A stretch of DNA of 64,000 bases from Polycyclovorans algicola TG408. GTDB taxonomy: Bacteria > Pseudomonadota > Gammaproteobacteria > Nevskiales > Nevskiaceae. The stretch covers positions 402,830-466,829 of the forward strand of contig NZ_JOMH01000001.1 of assembly GCF_000711245.1 (NCBI RefSeq). Reading direction: 5' to 3'. Of the stretch, positions 1 through 12,403 are shown piece by piece. The notes beneath the pieces are model-generated. The model had not been told where the DNA came from. It worked only from the letters and a program-made list of their open reading frames with translations, and did no database searches. The position numbers were made by a program, and so were the translations under genes. Numbering within the stretch: position 1 is the stretch's first letter; the number at the start of each line of letters is the position of its first letter.

Positions 1-3359
<3,359 letters not shown>

Positions 3360-3407
3360 CGGAACCCTCTTAAATCAGTCGCGCCTAACGGCGCAGATCA
3401 CGTCTCA

Positions 3408-3443
3408 AACCCAAACCTTTGAGATCGCTCAAAGGTTTGGGTT
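3408..3443 (-). promoter_or_regulatory. Perfect 16-bp hairpin between rplL and rpoB
   Basis: Arms 3408-3423 and 3428-3443 are perfectly complementary around a 4-nt loop. In E. coli the rplL-rpoB spacer holds an RNase III processing hairpin, so the same role is inferred here from position and from the long uninterrupted duplex. It lies within 50 bp of the rpoB start. Confidence 0.6.
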
Positions 3444-3458
3444 CGCGCAACAGCAACA

Positions 3459-3483
3459 GGCCGGGGGCTTGAGGCCCCCAGCC
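3459..3483 (-). terminator. Candidate attenuator hairpin downstream of rplL
   Basis: A GC-rich stem (3459-3468 with 3474-3483, 5-nt loop, one mismatch) lies about 40 bp after the rplL stop. There is no U-tract, so it is more likely a partial attenuator that lowers rpoB transcription relative to the ribosomal genes than a full terminator. This is inferred from structure and position. Confidence 0.4.
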
Positions 3484-3524
3484 TGCGTCACACTAAAAGC
3501 CGTCAAATAGGCTCAAAATCGCGC

Positions 3525-3899
3525 TTACTTCAGCTCGACCTTGCCGCCGGCTTCTTCAATCTTCTTCTTCAGATCGTCAGAAGTGGCCTTGTCGGCGCCT
3601 TCTTTGACGGTCTGCGGCGCGCCTTCAACCAGGTCCTTGGCTTCTTTGAGGCCCAGACCGGTGATTTCACGAACGACCTTGATCACCGAAACCTTCTTGG
3701 CGGGGTCAATGCCGGCCAGAATCACGTTGAACTCGGTCTGCTCTTCAACCACTGCAGCTGCAGCGGCCGGGCCAGCAGCAGCAGCCACGGGGGCAGCAGC
3801 CGACACGCCAAACTTCTCTTCCATCATCTTGACGAGGTCAACCACGTCCAGCACGGACATGTTGCCGATTGCGTCGAGAATCTCTTCTTTCGTTGCCAT
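3525..3899 (-). CDS. rplL: 50S ribosomal protein L7/L12
   Basis: L7/L12 is the multicopy stalk protein that recruits and activates translational GTPases. The 124-residue product has the usual parts: an N-terminal dimerisation domain ([14 protein letters not shown]...), an Ala/Pro-rich hinge at about residues 34-50, and a C-terminal domain with [21 protein letters not shown], the factor-binding surface, ending in GGKVELK. It follows rplJ by 60 bp on the same strand, the conserved L10-L12 pair that is under L10 translational feedback. Confidence 0.98.
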   Translation of the reverse strand: MATKEEILDAIGNMSVLDVVDLVKMMEEKFGVSAAAPVAAAAGPAAAAAVVEEQTEFNVILAGIDPAKKVSVIKVVREITGLGLKEAKDLVEGAPQTVKEGADKATSDDLKKKIEEAGGKVELK

Positions 3900-3959
3900 G
3901 TTTAAAACTCCAAATTACAGGTGTAGTGCGAAATACGCGGTATGCGGATGCGAGAAAAC

Positions 3960-4481
3960 CTAGCCGCGTGAGTCGGCCACGGCCTTGACTGCGCGGGTGA
4001 CCTTGGCAGCAGGTTCGGCAAGCGTGCGAACGAAGGTGCTGATGGGTGCATTGAGCATCCCGAGCAGCTGGGCAATCGCCTGTTCCTTGGTCGGCAACGT
4101 GGCCAAACGGTCGAGGTCTTCAGCACCGTAAAGGGTGCCGCCAACCGCAATCGCCTTGACCACGAGCTTGTCGTTGTCTTTCGCGAAGTCTTTGATCACG
4201 CGGCCCACGGCACCCGGATCCTCTAGCGAGAATCCCAGCACCAGCGGCCCCACCAGCTTGGGCGTCAGGCACTCGAATTCGGTGCCGGCAACCGCGCGCT
4301 GGGCCAGAGAGTTCTTGACCACGTGCAGGTAGATGTTCTGTTCCCGTGCCTTGGCACGCAGCGCATCAAACTTGACCGCCGTCAGTCCCCGATATTCCGC
4401 TGCAACCGCGGACAGGGCCTTCTGGGCAATTTCATTGACTTCCGCAACCAGGGCTTTCTTGTCATGCAGTCTGAGTGCCAT
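3960..4481 (-). CDS. rplJ: 50S ribosomal protein L10
   Basis: L10 anchors the L7/L12 dimers on the 50S subunit and represses its own operon by binding the rplJ leader. The frame is open further upstream, but MALRLHDKKALVAEVNEI at 4481 matches the E. coli N-terminus and has an AGGAG sequence with a 9-nt spacer. The alternative ATG at 4490 touches that AGGAG directly and is unlikely. The resulting 173 residues fit the family (E. coli 165). It sits between rplA and rplL on the same strand. Confidence 0.96.
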   Translation of the reverse strand: MALRLHDKKALVAEVNEIAQKALSAVAAEYRGLTAVKFDALRAKAREQNIYLHVVKNSLAQRAVAGTEFECLTPKLVGPLVLGFSLEDPGAVGRVIKDFAKDNDKLVVKAIAVGGTLYGAEDLDRLATLPTKEQAIAQLLGMLNAPISTFVRTLAEPAAKVTRAVKAVADSRG

Positions 4482-4503
4482 TCCAATCATCTCCTGGAGC
4501 AAA

Positions 4504-4660
4504 GGGACCTCGGGTTCCATTCCGCAAACCTGGGGTCCCGAACAAATGCCAGGGCTTTTGAGGGCCACTGACATTCCATCTACGCAAGCGATCAGGCGAT
4601 CTTTAAGGAGTGCGCCACCACTCCACTGGCGGTCTTTGACGGTGCGGCTTGCCGCCGCAC
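4504..4660 (-). promoter_or_regulatory. rplJ leader region with two hairpins (L10 leader candidate)
   Basis: The rplA-rplJ spacer is over 220 bp, long for this operon, and contains two clear hairpins on the transcribed strand: 4642-4660 (7-bp stem, 5-nt loop) just after rplA, and 4504-4539 (GGGACC with GGTCCC plus an inner paired segment) just before the rplJ ribosome-binding site. In gammaproteobacteria L10(L12)4 binds a structured leader here to repress translation. Position fits; the consensus fold was not verified. Confidence 0.55.
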
Positions 4661-4707
4661 TACAAAGTTAAGTTGGCGCGGACCCTTTAGAGGCCCGCGC
4701 CCTTGAA

Positions 4708-5403
4708 TCATTCCGGCAGCGACGACACGTCGACGCGGATGCCGGGACCCATGGTCGTCGACAGGGTCACTTTCTTGATGTAAACGCCCTTTGACGTTGC
4801 CGGCTTGGCCTTGCGCAAGTCACGCACGACAGCCGCGAGGTTTTCGACGATCTTGTCCTTGTCGAAACCGGCCGAGCCGATGGCGCAATGGACGATGCCG
4901 GCCTTGTCGGTGCGGAAACGCGCCTGACCCGACTTGGCATTCTTGACCGCCGTGACCACGTCGGGGGTGACGGTGCCGGTCTTGGGGTTGGGCATCAGGC
5001 CGCGCGGACCGAGCACCTGGCCCAAGCTGCCAACCACGCGCATGGCGTCCGGCGATGCAATGACGACACCGAAGTTCAGGTCGCCGTCCTTCATTTTCTG
5101 GGCGAGGTCTTCCATGCCCACTTCGTCGGCACCGGCCGCCTTGGCTTCTTCGGCCTTAGCGCCCTGGGTGAACACGGCGACGCGTACGGTTTTACCGTTA
5201 CCGTGCGGCAGCACGGTGGAGCCACGAACGTTCTGGTCGGACTTGCGGGCATCAATGCCGAGGTTGACCGACATGTCCACCGATTCGGTGAACTTGGCCG
5301 TGGCAACGTCCTTGAGCAGGGTCACCGCTTCATCCAGGGAATAGACCTTGGCGGCGTCAACCTTGCCAACGAGTGCCTTCTGACGTTTGCTGATTTTTGC
5401 CAT
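4708..5403 (-). CDS. rplA: 50S ribosomal protein L1
   Basis: L1 forms the mobile L1 stalk that escorts deacylated tRNA from the E site and represses its own L11 operon mRNA. The 231-residue product ([14 protein letters not shown]...) contains the signature [15 protein letters not shown] near residues 130-145 and ends with a typical [14 protein letters not shown] segment. It starts 3 bp after the rplK stop, so the two genes are an operon and probably translationally coupled. Confidence 0.98.
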   Translation of the reverse strand: MAKISKRQKALVGKVDAAKVYSLDEAVTLLKDVATAKFTESVDMSVNLGIDARKSDQNVRGSTVLPHGNGKTVRVAVFTQGAKAEEAKAAGADEVGMEDLAQKMKDGDLNFGVVIASPDAMRVVGSLGQVLGPRGLMPNPKTGTVTPDVVTAVKNAKSGQARFRTDKAGIVHCAIGSAGFDKDKIVENLAAVVRDLRKAKPATSKGVYIKKVTLSTTMGPGIRVDVSSLPE

Positions 5404-5406
5404 GAC

Positions 5407-5835
5407 TTAGCCCTCGACCTCGACACCCATGGAACGGGCGGAGCCCGCGATCATCAGGCACGCCGTTTCCAGCGAGCCCGCGTTGAGGTCCGGCATTTTC
5501 TGCTTGGCGATTTCTTCAACCTGCGCCTGCGTGATGGTGCCGACCTTCTTGGTGTTCGGGTTGGAGCTGCCCGAGGTCAGGCCCGCAGCCTTCTTGATCA
5601 GCGTTGACGCCGGCGGCGTCTTGGTGATGAAGGTGAAGGAACGGTCGGAATAGACCGTGATGACCACCGGCGTCGGCAGGCCCGGCTCCAGCTTCTGCGT
5701 GGCCGCATTGAACTGCTTGCAGAATTCCATAATGTTCACGCCGTTCTGACCGAGCGCCGGACCGACCGGCGGCGCCGGGTTGGCCTTGCCTGCAGGAATC
5801 TGCAGCTTGATGTAGGCCGATACTTTCTTTGCCAT
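5407..5835 (-). CDS. rplK: 50S ribosomal protein L11
   Basis: L11 is part of the GTPase-associated centre and is needed for RelA activation. The 142-residue product begins [20 protein letters not shown] and keeps the proline-rich N-domain segment [19 protein letters not shown] that faces the L7/L12 stalk and the thiostrepton site. The C-terminal rRNA-binding half is intact. It precedes rplA and follows nusG after a 208-bp spacer carrying two hairpins. Confidence 0.98.
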   Translation of the reverse strand: MAKKVSAYIKLQIPAGKANPAPPVGPALGQNGVNIMEFCKQFNAATQKLEPGLPTPVVITVYSDRSFTFITKTPPASTLIKKAAGLTSGSSNPNTKKVGTITQAQVEEIAKQKMPDLNAGSLETACLMIAGSARSMGVEVEG

Positions 5836-5971
5836 GACAACTCCTTGGTGGGTGCAAGCGCCTCGCGGCTCCCCGGTGTATTAATCCAGTCGCCTTGTGG
5901 AGCAACTGGGCTACCTCTAAAAACGTTCTGCGGCCATCCGTGGCGCGACTTCATCTCAATGAGAAAGCCCG

Positions 5972-5993
5972 GCCCGGGCATCCGTGCCCGGGC
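5972..5993 (-). terminator. Candidate terminator/attenuator hairpin between nusG and rplK
   Basis: Two 9-nt GC arms (5972-5980 and 5985-5993) pair perfectly around a 4-nt loop, and on the minus strand a short T-rich stretch follows a few bases later. This may end or attenuate secE-nusG transcription before the rplKAJL promoter. The weak T-tract argues for partial termination. Confidence 0.45.
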
Positions 5994-6000
5994 GTTCGCT

Positions 6001-6040
6001 GATGCAGCGAATGTCCAGTGGACATTCGCTCACTCGCATC
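6001..6040. repeat. Long hairpin repeat, copy 1
   Basis: An 11-bp perfect inverted repeat (6006-6016 and 6020-6030, 3-nt centre AGT) is bracketed by an outer GATGC/GCATC pair. A closely similar structure occurs at 8984-9008. Together they look like two members of a dispersed palindromic repeat family. It lies immediately downstream of the nusG stop. Confidence 0.5.
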
Positions 6041-6043
6041 AGC

Positions 6044-6577
6044 TCACCCTTTCTCGACCTGCGAGAATTCCAGCTCGACGGGCGTTGACCGCCCGAAGAT
6101 GAGCACCGCCACCCGCAGGCGCGACTTCTCGTAATTGACTTCTTCGACCACGCCGCTGAAGTCGGCAAACGGGCCTTCCTTGACGCGTACTGACTCGCCC
6201 GGATCGAACAACGTCTTCGGACGCGGCTTTTCGACCGATTCGGTGACCCGGTTGAGGATTTTCTCGGCCTCACGGTCAGAGATCGCCTGCGGCTTGTCCG
6301 GCGTGCCGCCGATAAAGCCCAGCACCTTGGGCGTGGATTTGACGAGGTGCCAGCTTTCCTCGTTCATGTCCATCTGCACCAGCACGTAACCGGGGAAAAA
6401 CTTCCGCTCGGTCATGCGCTTGACGCCGTCCTTGATTTCAACGACCTCTTCGGTCGGCACCAGGATGTCGCCAAACAAGGCCTCTAGGCCGTTGCGCGCA
6501 ATGCGCTCACGCAGCGCCTTCATCACGCTGTTTTCGTACTGCGAATACGCCTGCACCACATACCAGCGCATGGTCAT
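6044..6577 (-). CDS. nusG: Transcription termination/antitermination factor NusG
   Basis: NusG binds RNA polymerase through its N-terminal NGN domain and couples it to Rho or ribosomal S10 through its C-terminal KOW domain. The 177-residue product starts [23 protein letters not shown] and contains the [11 protein letters not shown] segment typical of the NGN domain. The KOW domain is around [22 protein letters not shown]. It starts 3 bp after the secE stop, the conserved secE-nusG pair. Confidence 0.97.
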   Translation of the reverse strand: MTMRWYVVQAYSQYENSVMKALRERIARNGLEALFGDILVPTEEVVEIKDGVKRMTERKFFPGYVLVQMDMNEESWHLVKSTPKVLGFIGGTPDKPQAISDREAEKILNRVTESVEKPRPKTLFDPGESVRVKEGPFADFSGVVEEVNYEKSRLRVAVLIFGRSTPVELEFSQVEKG

Positions 6578-6580
6578 GCG

Positions 6581-6967
6581 TTAACCTCCGCGGCCGGTCA
6601 GCAGACCGACGGCCCAGAACAAAAGTGAATCAAGACCCCACAGCAGCAGGGACATGATCAGCACCACGACCGCGATCATCAGCGTGGCTTGCACGGCCTC
6701 CTGACGCGTCGGCCAGATGACCTTGCGAAGTTCAACGCGCGCCCCGGTCACGTAGCCCCACAACGAACGGCCCATGGCGGTGAGATAAAGCAGGCCCAGT
6801 GCCGCGCCTACCGAACCGAGAATCAGGATCGCCTTGACCACCGCCGGCTGGGTTGCCGCGACCGTGTAGAAAGCTGCGAGCCCGCCAATCAGCAGGGCGA
6901 CTGCCGCAATGATGATCGCCGTGTCGCGTGCGGAACCGGCTGTTTGATCGCTGTTGTGGGAGTCCAT
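6581..6967 (-). CDS. secE: Preprotein translocase subunit SecE
   Basis: SecE is the clamp subunit of the SecYEG translocon in the inner membrane. The 128-residue product resembles the three-transmembrane form of Enterobacteria (E. coli 127), with two N-terminal hydrophobic stretches and the conserved amphipathic helix ELRKVIWPTRQEAVQATLMI followed by the last membrane helix. It is directly upstream of nusG and follows the tRNA-Trp gene. Confidence 0.95.
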   Translation of the reverse strand: MDSHNSDQTAGSARDTAIIIAAVALLIGGLAAFYTVAATQPAVVKAILILGSVGAALGLLYLTAMGRSLWGYVTGARVELRKVIWPTRQEAVQATLMIAVVVLIMSLLLWGLDSLLFWAVGLLTGRGG

Positions 6968-7003
6968 ATCGCCTAAATTTTTCGATGGCCAACCGGGTCA
7001 GGT

Positions 7004-7079
7004 TGGCAGGGCAGGAGGGTGTCGAACCCCCAACCTGCGGTTTTGGAGACCGCCGCTCTACCAGTTGAGCTACTGCCCT
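7004..7079 (-). tRNA. tRNA-Trp (CCA anticodon)
   Basis: The 76-nt minus-strand sequence folds into a cloverleaf with 5' AGGGCAG pairing to CTGCCCT, D-arm AGCTCAACTGGTAGAGC, anticodon loop CTCCAAA (anticodon CCA), T-arm GGGGTTCGACACCC and an encoded 3' CCA. It lies between tuf and secE on the same strand. Confidence 0.97.
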
Positions 7080-7122
7080 AATATCCCGCGCCTGAAACCA
7101 CAGCGCGCCGCCTTGCAAATGC

Positions 7123-7155
7123 AAAAGGGGCGCGGAGTTTATGGCTCCGCGCCCC
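7123..7155 (-). terminator. Rho-independent terminator after tuf
   Basis: Arms 7127-7137 and 7145-7155 form an 11-bp GC-rich stem with a 7-nt loop, and on the minus strand it is followed by a run of T (7123-7126). It is 17 bp past the tuf stop and upstream of tRNA-Trp, so tRNA-Trp-secE-nusG probably has its own promoter or depends on read-through. Confidence 0.85.
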
Positions 7156-7171
7156 TTAAGTCAATCAGCAA

Positions 7172-8368
<1,197 letters not shown>

Positions 8369-8438
8369 CTTTACTCTTCTTTAGAGGTATGCCCGCGCAC
8401 GCGGGACTGAAAAACACGAAAAGCGAGCAAGGCTCGCT

Positions 8439-8740
8439 CTGCTTGGACCGCTGAACCACCATTTGCCGCTCATCGGCTGACCTCCATCAGATTCGAACCC
8501 ATGTTTGGCCCGCAGCCAAACATCAAAAGCGATGGACCTCTTGTCTTTGAGGTCATCAGTTCGACCCTGATTGAGCCAACCATTGCCACTTGCTACGAAT
8601 TTGGTGCCCACAATCAGATTCGAACCAATGTTTGGCCTACGGCCAAACATCAAAAGCGATGGACCTCTTGTTTTTGAGGTCATCAGTTCGACCCTGATTG
8701 AGCCAACCGTTGCCACTTGCTGCGAATTTGGTGCCCACAA
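8439..8740 (-). repeat. 127-bp tandem repeats carrying tRNA-Thr 3' ends
   Basis: The tRNA-Thr T-arm segment recurs at 8613-8617 and 8486-8490 exactly 127 bp and 254 bp from its copy in the gene (8740-8744). The two full units, about 8487-8613 and 8614-8740, differ at about 7 of 127 positions. The unit nearer the gene carries the T-arm 3' half, acceptor strand and CCA; the outermost copy keeps only the T-arm part. Each unit also has a perfect or near-perfect hairpin (8627-8649 and 8500-8522) and a T-arm-like sequence on the opposite strand. The array lies in the tRNA-Thr-tuf spacer, so it should be transcribed. A family with the same logic is known behind E. coli tyrT. Confidence 0.85.
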
Positions 8741-8804
8741 TCAGATTCGAACTGATGACCTCACCCTTACCAAGGGTGCGCTCTACCACTAGAGCTATGT
8801 GGGC
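8729..8804 (-). tRNA. tRNA-Thr (GGT anticodon)
   Basis: The 76-nt sequence starts GCCCACATAGCTC and folds with D-arm AGCTCTAGTGGTAGAGC, anticodon stem-loop ACCCTTGGTAAGGGT (anticodon GGT), T-arm ATCAGTTCGAATCTGAT and encoded CCA. It is the last tRNA before tuf, matching thrT in the E. coli thrU-tyrU-glyT-thrT-tufB operon. Its 3' end is repeated downstream. Confidence 0.97.
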
Positions 8805-8827
8805 AAATAAAACTGTCTTCAACCAGC

Positions 8828-8901
8828 TGGAGCGGGAGACGGGAATCGAACCCGCGCTATCAGCTTGGAAGGCTGAAGTTCTACCATTGAACTACTCCCG
8901 C
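8828..8901 (-). tRNA. tRNA-Gly (TCC anticodon)
   Basis: The 74-nt sequence starts GCGGGAGTAGTTCAATGG, with anticodon stem-loop CAGCCTTCCAAGCTG (anticodon TCC), T-arm GCGGGTTCGATTCCCGT and encoded CCA. It corresponds to glyT of the E. coli tufB operon. Its first 18 nt are repeated at 9026-9044. Confidence 0.97.
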
Positions 8902-8983
8902 CACTCACTGCACGCGTCAATCGCTCGATGGGCATCCTGCTCACCTGGGTCCGCCCGGCGTCCTGCCGGTCGTTCGGTTGCCC

Positions 8984-9008
8984 TGCAAACGTCCACTGGA
9001 CGTTTGCA
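8984..9008. repeat. Long hairpin repeat, copy 2
   Basis: An 11-bp perfect inverted repeat (8984-8994 and 8998-9008) has a 3-nt centre ACT. Core and flanks resemble the hairpin at 6001-6040: both carry GTCC-A-N-T-GGAC centres, a CGTTCG motif upstream and ACTCG downstream. It lies in the tRNA-Tyr to tRNA-Gly spacer. Confidence 0.5.
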
Positions 9009-9025
9009 TACTCGGGCGCCCTCAC

Positions 9026-9044
9026 CCATTGAACTACTCCCGCC
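9026..9044 (-). pseudogene. tRNA-Gly 5' fragment
   Basis: These 19 nt repeat the 5' acceptor strand and D-arm start of the tRNA-Gly gene (GCGGGAGTAGTTCAATGG plus one flanking base) between tRNA-Tyr and the intact tRNA-Gly. The rest of the cloverleaf is absent, so this is a remnant of a duplication or deletion. Confidence 0.75.
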
Positions 9045-9074
9045 GCACCCAACCGGTTACCGCAGAATCCTGTG

Positions 9075-9160
9075 TGGTGGAGGGAGTAGGATTCGAACCT
9101 ACGTAGGCGTTAGCCAGCAGATTTACAGTCTGCCCTCGTTGGCCGCTTGAGTATCCCTCC
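9075..9160 (-). tRNA. tRNA-Tyr (GTA anticodon)
   Basis: This 86-nt class II tRNA starts GGAGGGATACTCAAGCGG, has anticodon stem-loop CAGACTGTAAATCTG (anticodon GTA), a long variable arm, T-arm GTAGGTTCGAATCCTAC and encoded CCA. It is the first gene of the tRNA-tuf transcription unit and corresponds to tyrU. Confidence 0.97.
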
Positions 9161-9241
9161 ATCCGCCCCGTCAGACGCGATGCGTTCGACGAAGCCCACT
9201 ATTGTTCACGGTGACTCCGGTGGAGTCAACACGTTTTTCAC

Positions 9242-11692
9242 TCAGGTGCCTCTGGGTTTGGCTCGGGCGGTCGGCAAGGCGCCGGCCGGGTCCTCCGGCC
9301 AGGGGTGTCGGGGATACCGTCCGCGCAGGTCTTTGCGCACGTCGAGATACCCGGCCTTCCAGAAGCCCTCAATGTCCTGCGTGACCGCCACCGGCCGTCG
9401 CGCCGGGGACAGCAGGTGCAGCAAAACAGGGATGCGGCCATCACAGACCGTCAGCGACCGCTGCGCGCCAAACATTTCCTGCAGCTTCACCTCCAGCACC
9501 GGCGGCGCACCAACCGCGTAATGCAGCCGGTGTGAATGGCCACTCGGGACGGTCAGGTGGGTCGGCGCCAGCCGTTGCAAGGCCTGCTGGGCGGGATAGT
9601 CGAGCAGCGCCGCCAAGGCATCGTCCAGGGCGATTCGATCAAACTGCGTGCGGCGACTCACGCCATCGAGAAACGGCCGCAGCCAATCGGCGAGCGACGC
9701 CGAGAGCACCTCATCACTCACATCCGGCCACCCGGCTTCGGGCTGCCACGCACGCAAACACAGCACCCGCGCCTGCCACTGTCTCAACGCCGGCGTCCAC
9801 GGCAGCACCTCCAACCCCAACTGGCTGATGCCGGCGAGCACGCCGTCAGCAATACGGTTCGCGGCCGGCCGGCCGGGCCGCTCGTCCAGCACCAGTGCGC
9901 CCAAGCGCGTCTGCTCGGACGTGCGCACCGCTTCGGCTCGCGGATCCCAACTGACCGCGTCGTCCGTCACCAATTGATCGGCGAAGTCGGCACGCAGCGT
10001 CGCCTCGTCAATGACCAAGCCGCTGCGCAGCTTGCGCGGCGGGCCCGGATCCCAGTGTGCGACGGCCAGCCACGAGGCCTGCGCCAGCGGCGAAGCGCCG
10101 TGCACCCGCAGTTCGCGTCCGTCGGCACAGCGAAAGACGCCAACCGCCTCTCCGCGCCGCTGGGCGATGCGCTCCGGGTAGGCAAACGCGATCAGCCTCG
10201 CCAGGTCGCGCTCTTCAGCGTGCGTGGCGGGCGTCAGCTTCAGTCGCTGCGCCAGTTGCCGAACCGTCTCACGCACCCGTCGCTGCGCCGGGGCAGGCGC
10301 GCGACCCTGCATGAAGCGCGTCACCGCCTCGCCAAGATCGTGACCGGCCTCGCCCTCATCCAGCACGGCGACCAACCACACCGCAACCTCACCCAGACCC
10401 TGCTGCTGCGCACGGTGCAGCAGGGCGGCCTGGCGCGGCGCGGCAGGCACTTTGAGCAGTGCCTGTCCCAGCGTCGTGGCGCGCCCGGTTTCATCCAGCG
10501 CCGCAATGCCGTGCAGCAGCCCCTGCGCCACCGCCCAGGCGGGTGCCGGCGGCGCATCGAGCAGCGCAGCATCCTCGGGGCGCAGCCCCCAAACGGCGAG
10601 TTCGAGCGCGAAGCGACTCAGATCAACCTGCTGGATTTCGGGCGCGTCAAACCCGGCGAGCGCGCCCTGCTGATCCTGCGACCACAGACGAATCACCCGG
10701 CCCGGACCCAACCTACCGGCCCGGCCGGCGCGCTGCTCGGCGGCCGCGCGCGAGATGCGGCGGGTCACCAGACGGTCGGCGCCAGACGCCAGGTCGTACT
10801 CGGCGGCGCGTACCCAGCCGCCGTCGATGACAGAGGTGACGCCCTCCACCGTGAGGCTGGTCTGGGCAATGTTGGTGGCCAGGATCACCTTGCGCGCGCC
10901 GTTCGGGTCCGGCTGCAGCGCGGCATCCTGGGCGGCGGCGTCCAGCGCGCCATACAGCGGATAAACGCGCACCGCGCCACCGGCGCGCGTCTCAATGAGA
11001 TTCTGCGCATCCCGAATCTCTCGGGCACCCGGCAGAAACGCGAGGATGTCGCCCGCGTCATCTGCCAGCGCACTCAGCGCGGCGGCGGCAACGGCTTCCG
11101 CCAGCGGCGCGGTCGTGGGCCGGTAAACAACCGACACCGGATACATGCGCCCGTCGCTACGCACCACCGGCGCGTCGCCCAACAGCGCGGAAACCCGTTC
11201 GGCATTGAGCGTCGCCGACATCACCAACACCCGCAGATCGGTGCGCAGATTGGCGCGTGCGTCGGCGGTCAGCGCCAAGGCCAGATCGGCCTCCAGGCTG
11301 CGCTCGTGGAACTCGTCGAAGATCACCAGCCCGACGCCCGGCAGCTCAGGGTCGGCCTGCAGGCGGCGGGTGAGCAGGCCTTCGGTGAGCACTTCAACCC
11401 GGGTGCGCGGACCGATCTTTCGGTCAAAACGCACCTGATACCCAACGGTCTGACCCACCGCCTCACCGCACAACTGCGCCATACGCGCGGCGGCGGCGCG
11501 CGCTGCGACACGGCGCGGTTCGAGCACGATGATCGACTGGCCCGCCAGCCACGGCGCATCGAGCAGCGCCAGCGGCACCAGCGTGGTCTTTCCCGAACCC
11601 GGCGGCGCGCACAGCACCGCCGACATCGACGTCGCGAGCGTGTCGGCCAAGGCGGGCAACACCTCGCCGACGGGCAAATCGGGCAGCCTCAC
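9242..11692 (-). CDS. hrpB: ATP-dependent helicase HrpB
   Basis: HrpB is a DEAH-box RNA-helicase-like protein; its cellular role is poorly defined. The 816-residue product (E. coli HrpB is similar in length) has Walker A PPGSGKTT near residue 32, motif II DEFHERSLEADLAL, motif III VMSATL and motif VI EQRAGRAGRLGPG, followed by the HrpB-type C-terminal region. It starts inside the last codon of the MOSC gene (ATGA overlap), so the two are co-transcribed. Confidence 0.95.
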   Translation of the reverse strand: MRLPDLPVGEVLPALADTLATSMSAVLCAPPGSGKTTLVPLALLDAPWLAGQSIIVLEPRRVAARAAAARMAQLCGEAVGQTVGYQVRFDRKIGPRTRVEVLTEGLLTRRLQADPELPGVGLVIFDEFHERSLEADLALALTADARANLRTDLRVLVMSATLNAERVSALLGDAPVVRSDGRMYPVSVVYRPTTAPLAEAVAAAALSALADDAGDILAFLPGAREIRDAQNLIETRAGGAVRVYPLYGALDAAAQDAALQPDPNGARKVILATNIAQTSLTVEGVTSVIDGGWVRAAEYDLASGADRLVTRRISRAAAEQRAGRAGRLGPGRVIRLWSQDQQGALAGFDAPEIQQVDLSRFALELAVWGLRPEDAALLDAPPAPAWAVAQGLLHGIAALDETGRATTLGQALLKVPAAPRQAALLHRAQQQGLGEVAVWLVAVLDEGEAGHDLGEAVTRFMQGRAPAPAQRRVRETVRQLAQRLKLTPATHAEERDLARLIAFAYPERIAQRRGEAVGVFRCADGRELRVHGASPLAQASWLAVAHWDPGPPRKLRSGLVIDEATLRADFADQLVTDDAVSWDPRAEAVRTSEQTRLGALVLDERPGRPAANRIADGVLAGISQLGLEVLPWTPALRQWQARVLCLRAWQPEAGWPDVSDEVLSASLADWLRPFLDGVSRRTQFDRIALDDALAALLDYPAQQALQRLAPTHLTVPSGHSHRLHYAVGAPPVLEVKLQEMFGAQRSLTVCDGRIPVLLHLLSPARRPVAVTQDIEGFWKAGYLDVRKDLRGRYPRHPWPEDPAGALPTARAKPRGT

Positions 11693-12366
11693 CCGCCGTG
11701 CTCGCGCAGCCAGACCAGCCGTTTGTGCAGTCGGCGGCGCCAGTCTGAGGCCAGCGCCGGCAGGTCGACCAGCCGTTGCAACAACGCCAGATCGGGGCGG
11801 GTGATGCCGCGCAGGGCGGAAAAGTCGGCAACGCTGATCGCGTCCGTCTCACGGCTGTCCAGGGTCAGGGCCGCCCCAACCTGCGCGCGGCCGGGCACCA
11901 ACACCCGGTAATACCAACCGGCAATCCCGCGTTGCTCGATGAACGCGGCCATGCCGTCGACCCCGTGCCGCGCATCAATCTTCCAGCACGGTGTGCGCGG
12001 TTGGCAGACTTGCAGCCGCGCAGCGCCGAAGGCAAAGACATCGCCAATGCACACGTCATGCTCGTCGACGCCCGCCGCACTCAGGTTCTCGCCCATGGCG
12101 CCGGGCTGCATCGCGTCGGCCACCGCGTCGAAGTTCGCTGCCAACAGCGCGTAGCGATCTGCGGGATAAAAGTGCACGGCTTTTTCAGGGCCGCCGTGGT
12201 TCTTCAGATCGGCCTGATGATCGCCGACGATGCCGAGCGGCGTGATCTCGATTTCACCGCGCAGCGGCTGCTTGAAGATCGCCGTGGGCCGGCCATCGCC
12301 CGGCATGGCTTGCACGCGGCCAGCAAAGACCAGCGGCGTCACGGGGGCAAGTTTCAGGTTCGACAT
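11689..12366 (-). CDS. MOSC domain-containing protein (YiiM-like)
   Basis: MOSC domains are found in molybdenum-cofactor sulfurases and in YiiM-type proteins that handle N-hydroxylated substrates with a bound Mo cofactor. The 225-residue product has the MOSC core: GDHQADLKNHGGPEKAVHFY, then GENLSAAGVDEHDVCIGDVF and the conserved cysteine in CQPRTPCWKID. The start at 12366 (MSNLKLAPVTP) is chosen because longer frames run into the divergent gene. It overlaps hrpB by 4 nt. Substrate is unknown. Confidence 0.88.
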   Translation of the reverse strand: MSNLKLAPVTPLVFAGRVQAMPGDGRPTAIFKQPLRGEIEITPLGIVGDHQADLKNHGGPEKAVHFYPADRYALLAANFDAVADAMQPGAMGENLSAAGVDEHDVCIGDVFAFGAARLQVCQPRTPCWKIDARHGVDGMAAFIEQRGIAGWYYRVLVPGRAQVGAALTLDSRETDAISVADFSALRGITRPDLALLQRLVDLPALASDWRRRLHKRLVWLREHGG

Positions 12367-12403
12367 GTCGGCATTTTCCCCTGAATCGCGGACAATTGCG
12401 GCC

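Noticed and set aside
8381..8740. Protein-coding frames through the tRNA-Thr repeats
   Set aside because: They follow the tandem repeat, lack a ribosome-binding site and have no relation to known proteins. Such frames arise from the repeat itself.
8439..8740. Possible CRISPR array or phage attachment site
   Set aside because: There are only two or three long units with no variable spacers, and no cas genes or integrase nearby; the tandem period and inclusion of the tRNA 3' end fit a tRNA-associated repeat better.
9536..11911. A 791-codon open frame on the plus strand
   Set aside because: It is antisense to hrpB, which has all helicase motifs; the frame is open because of high GC and encodes Arg/His/Gln-rich sequence without domains.
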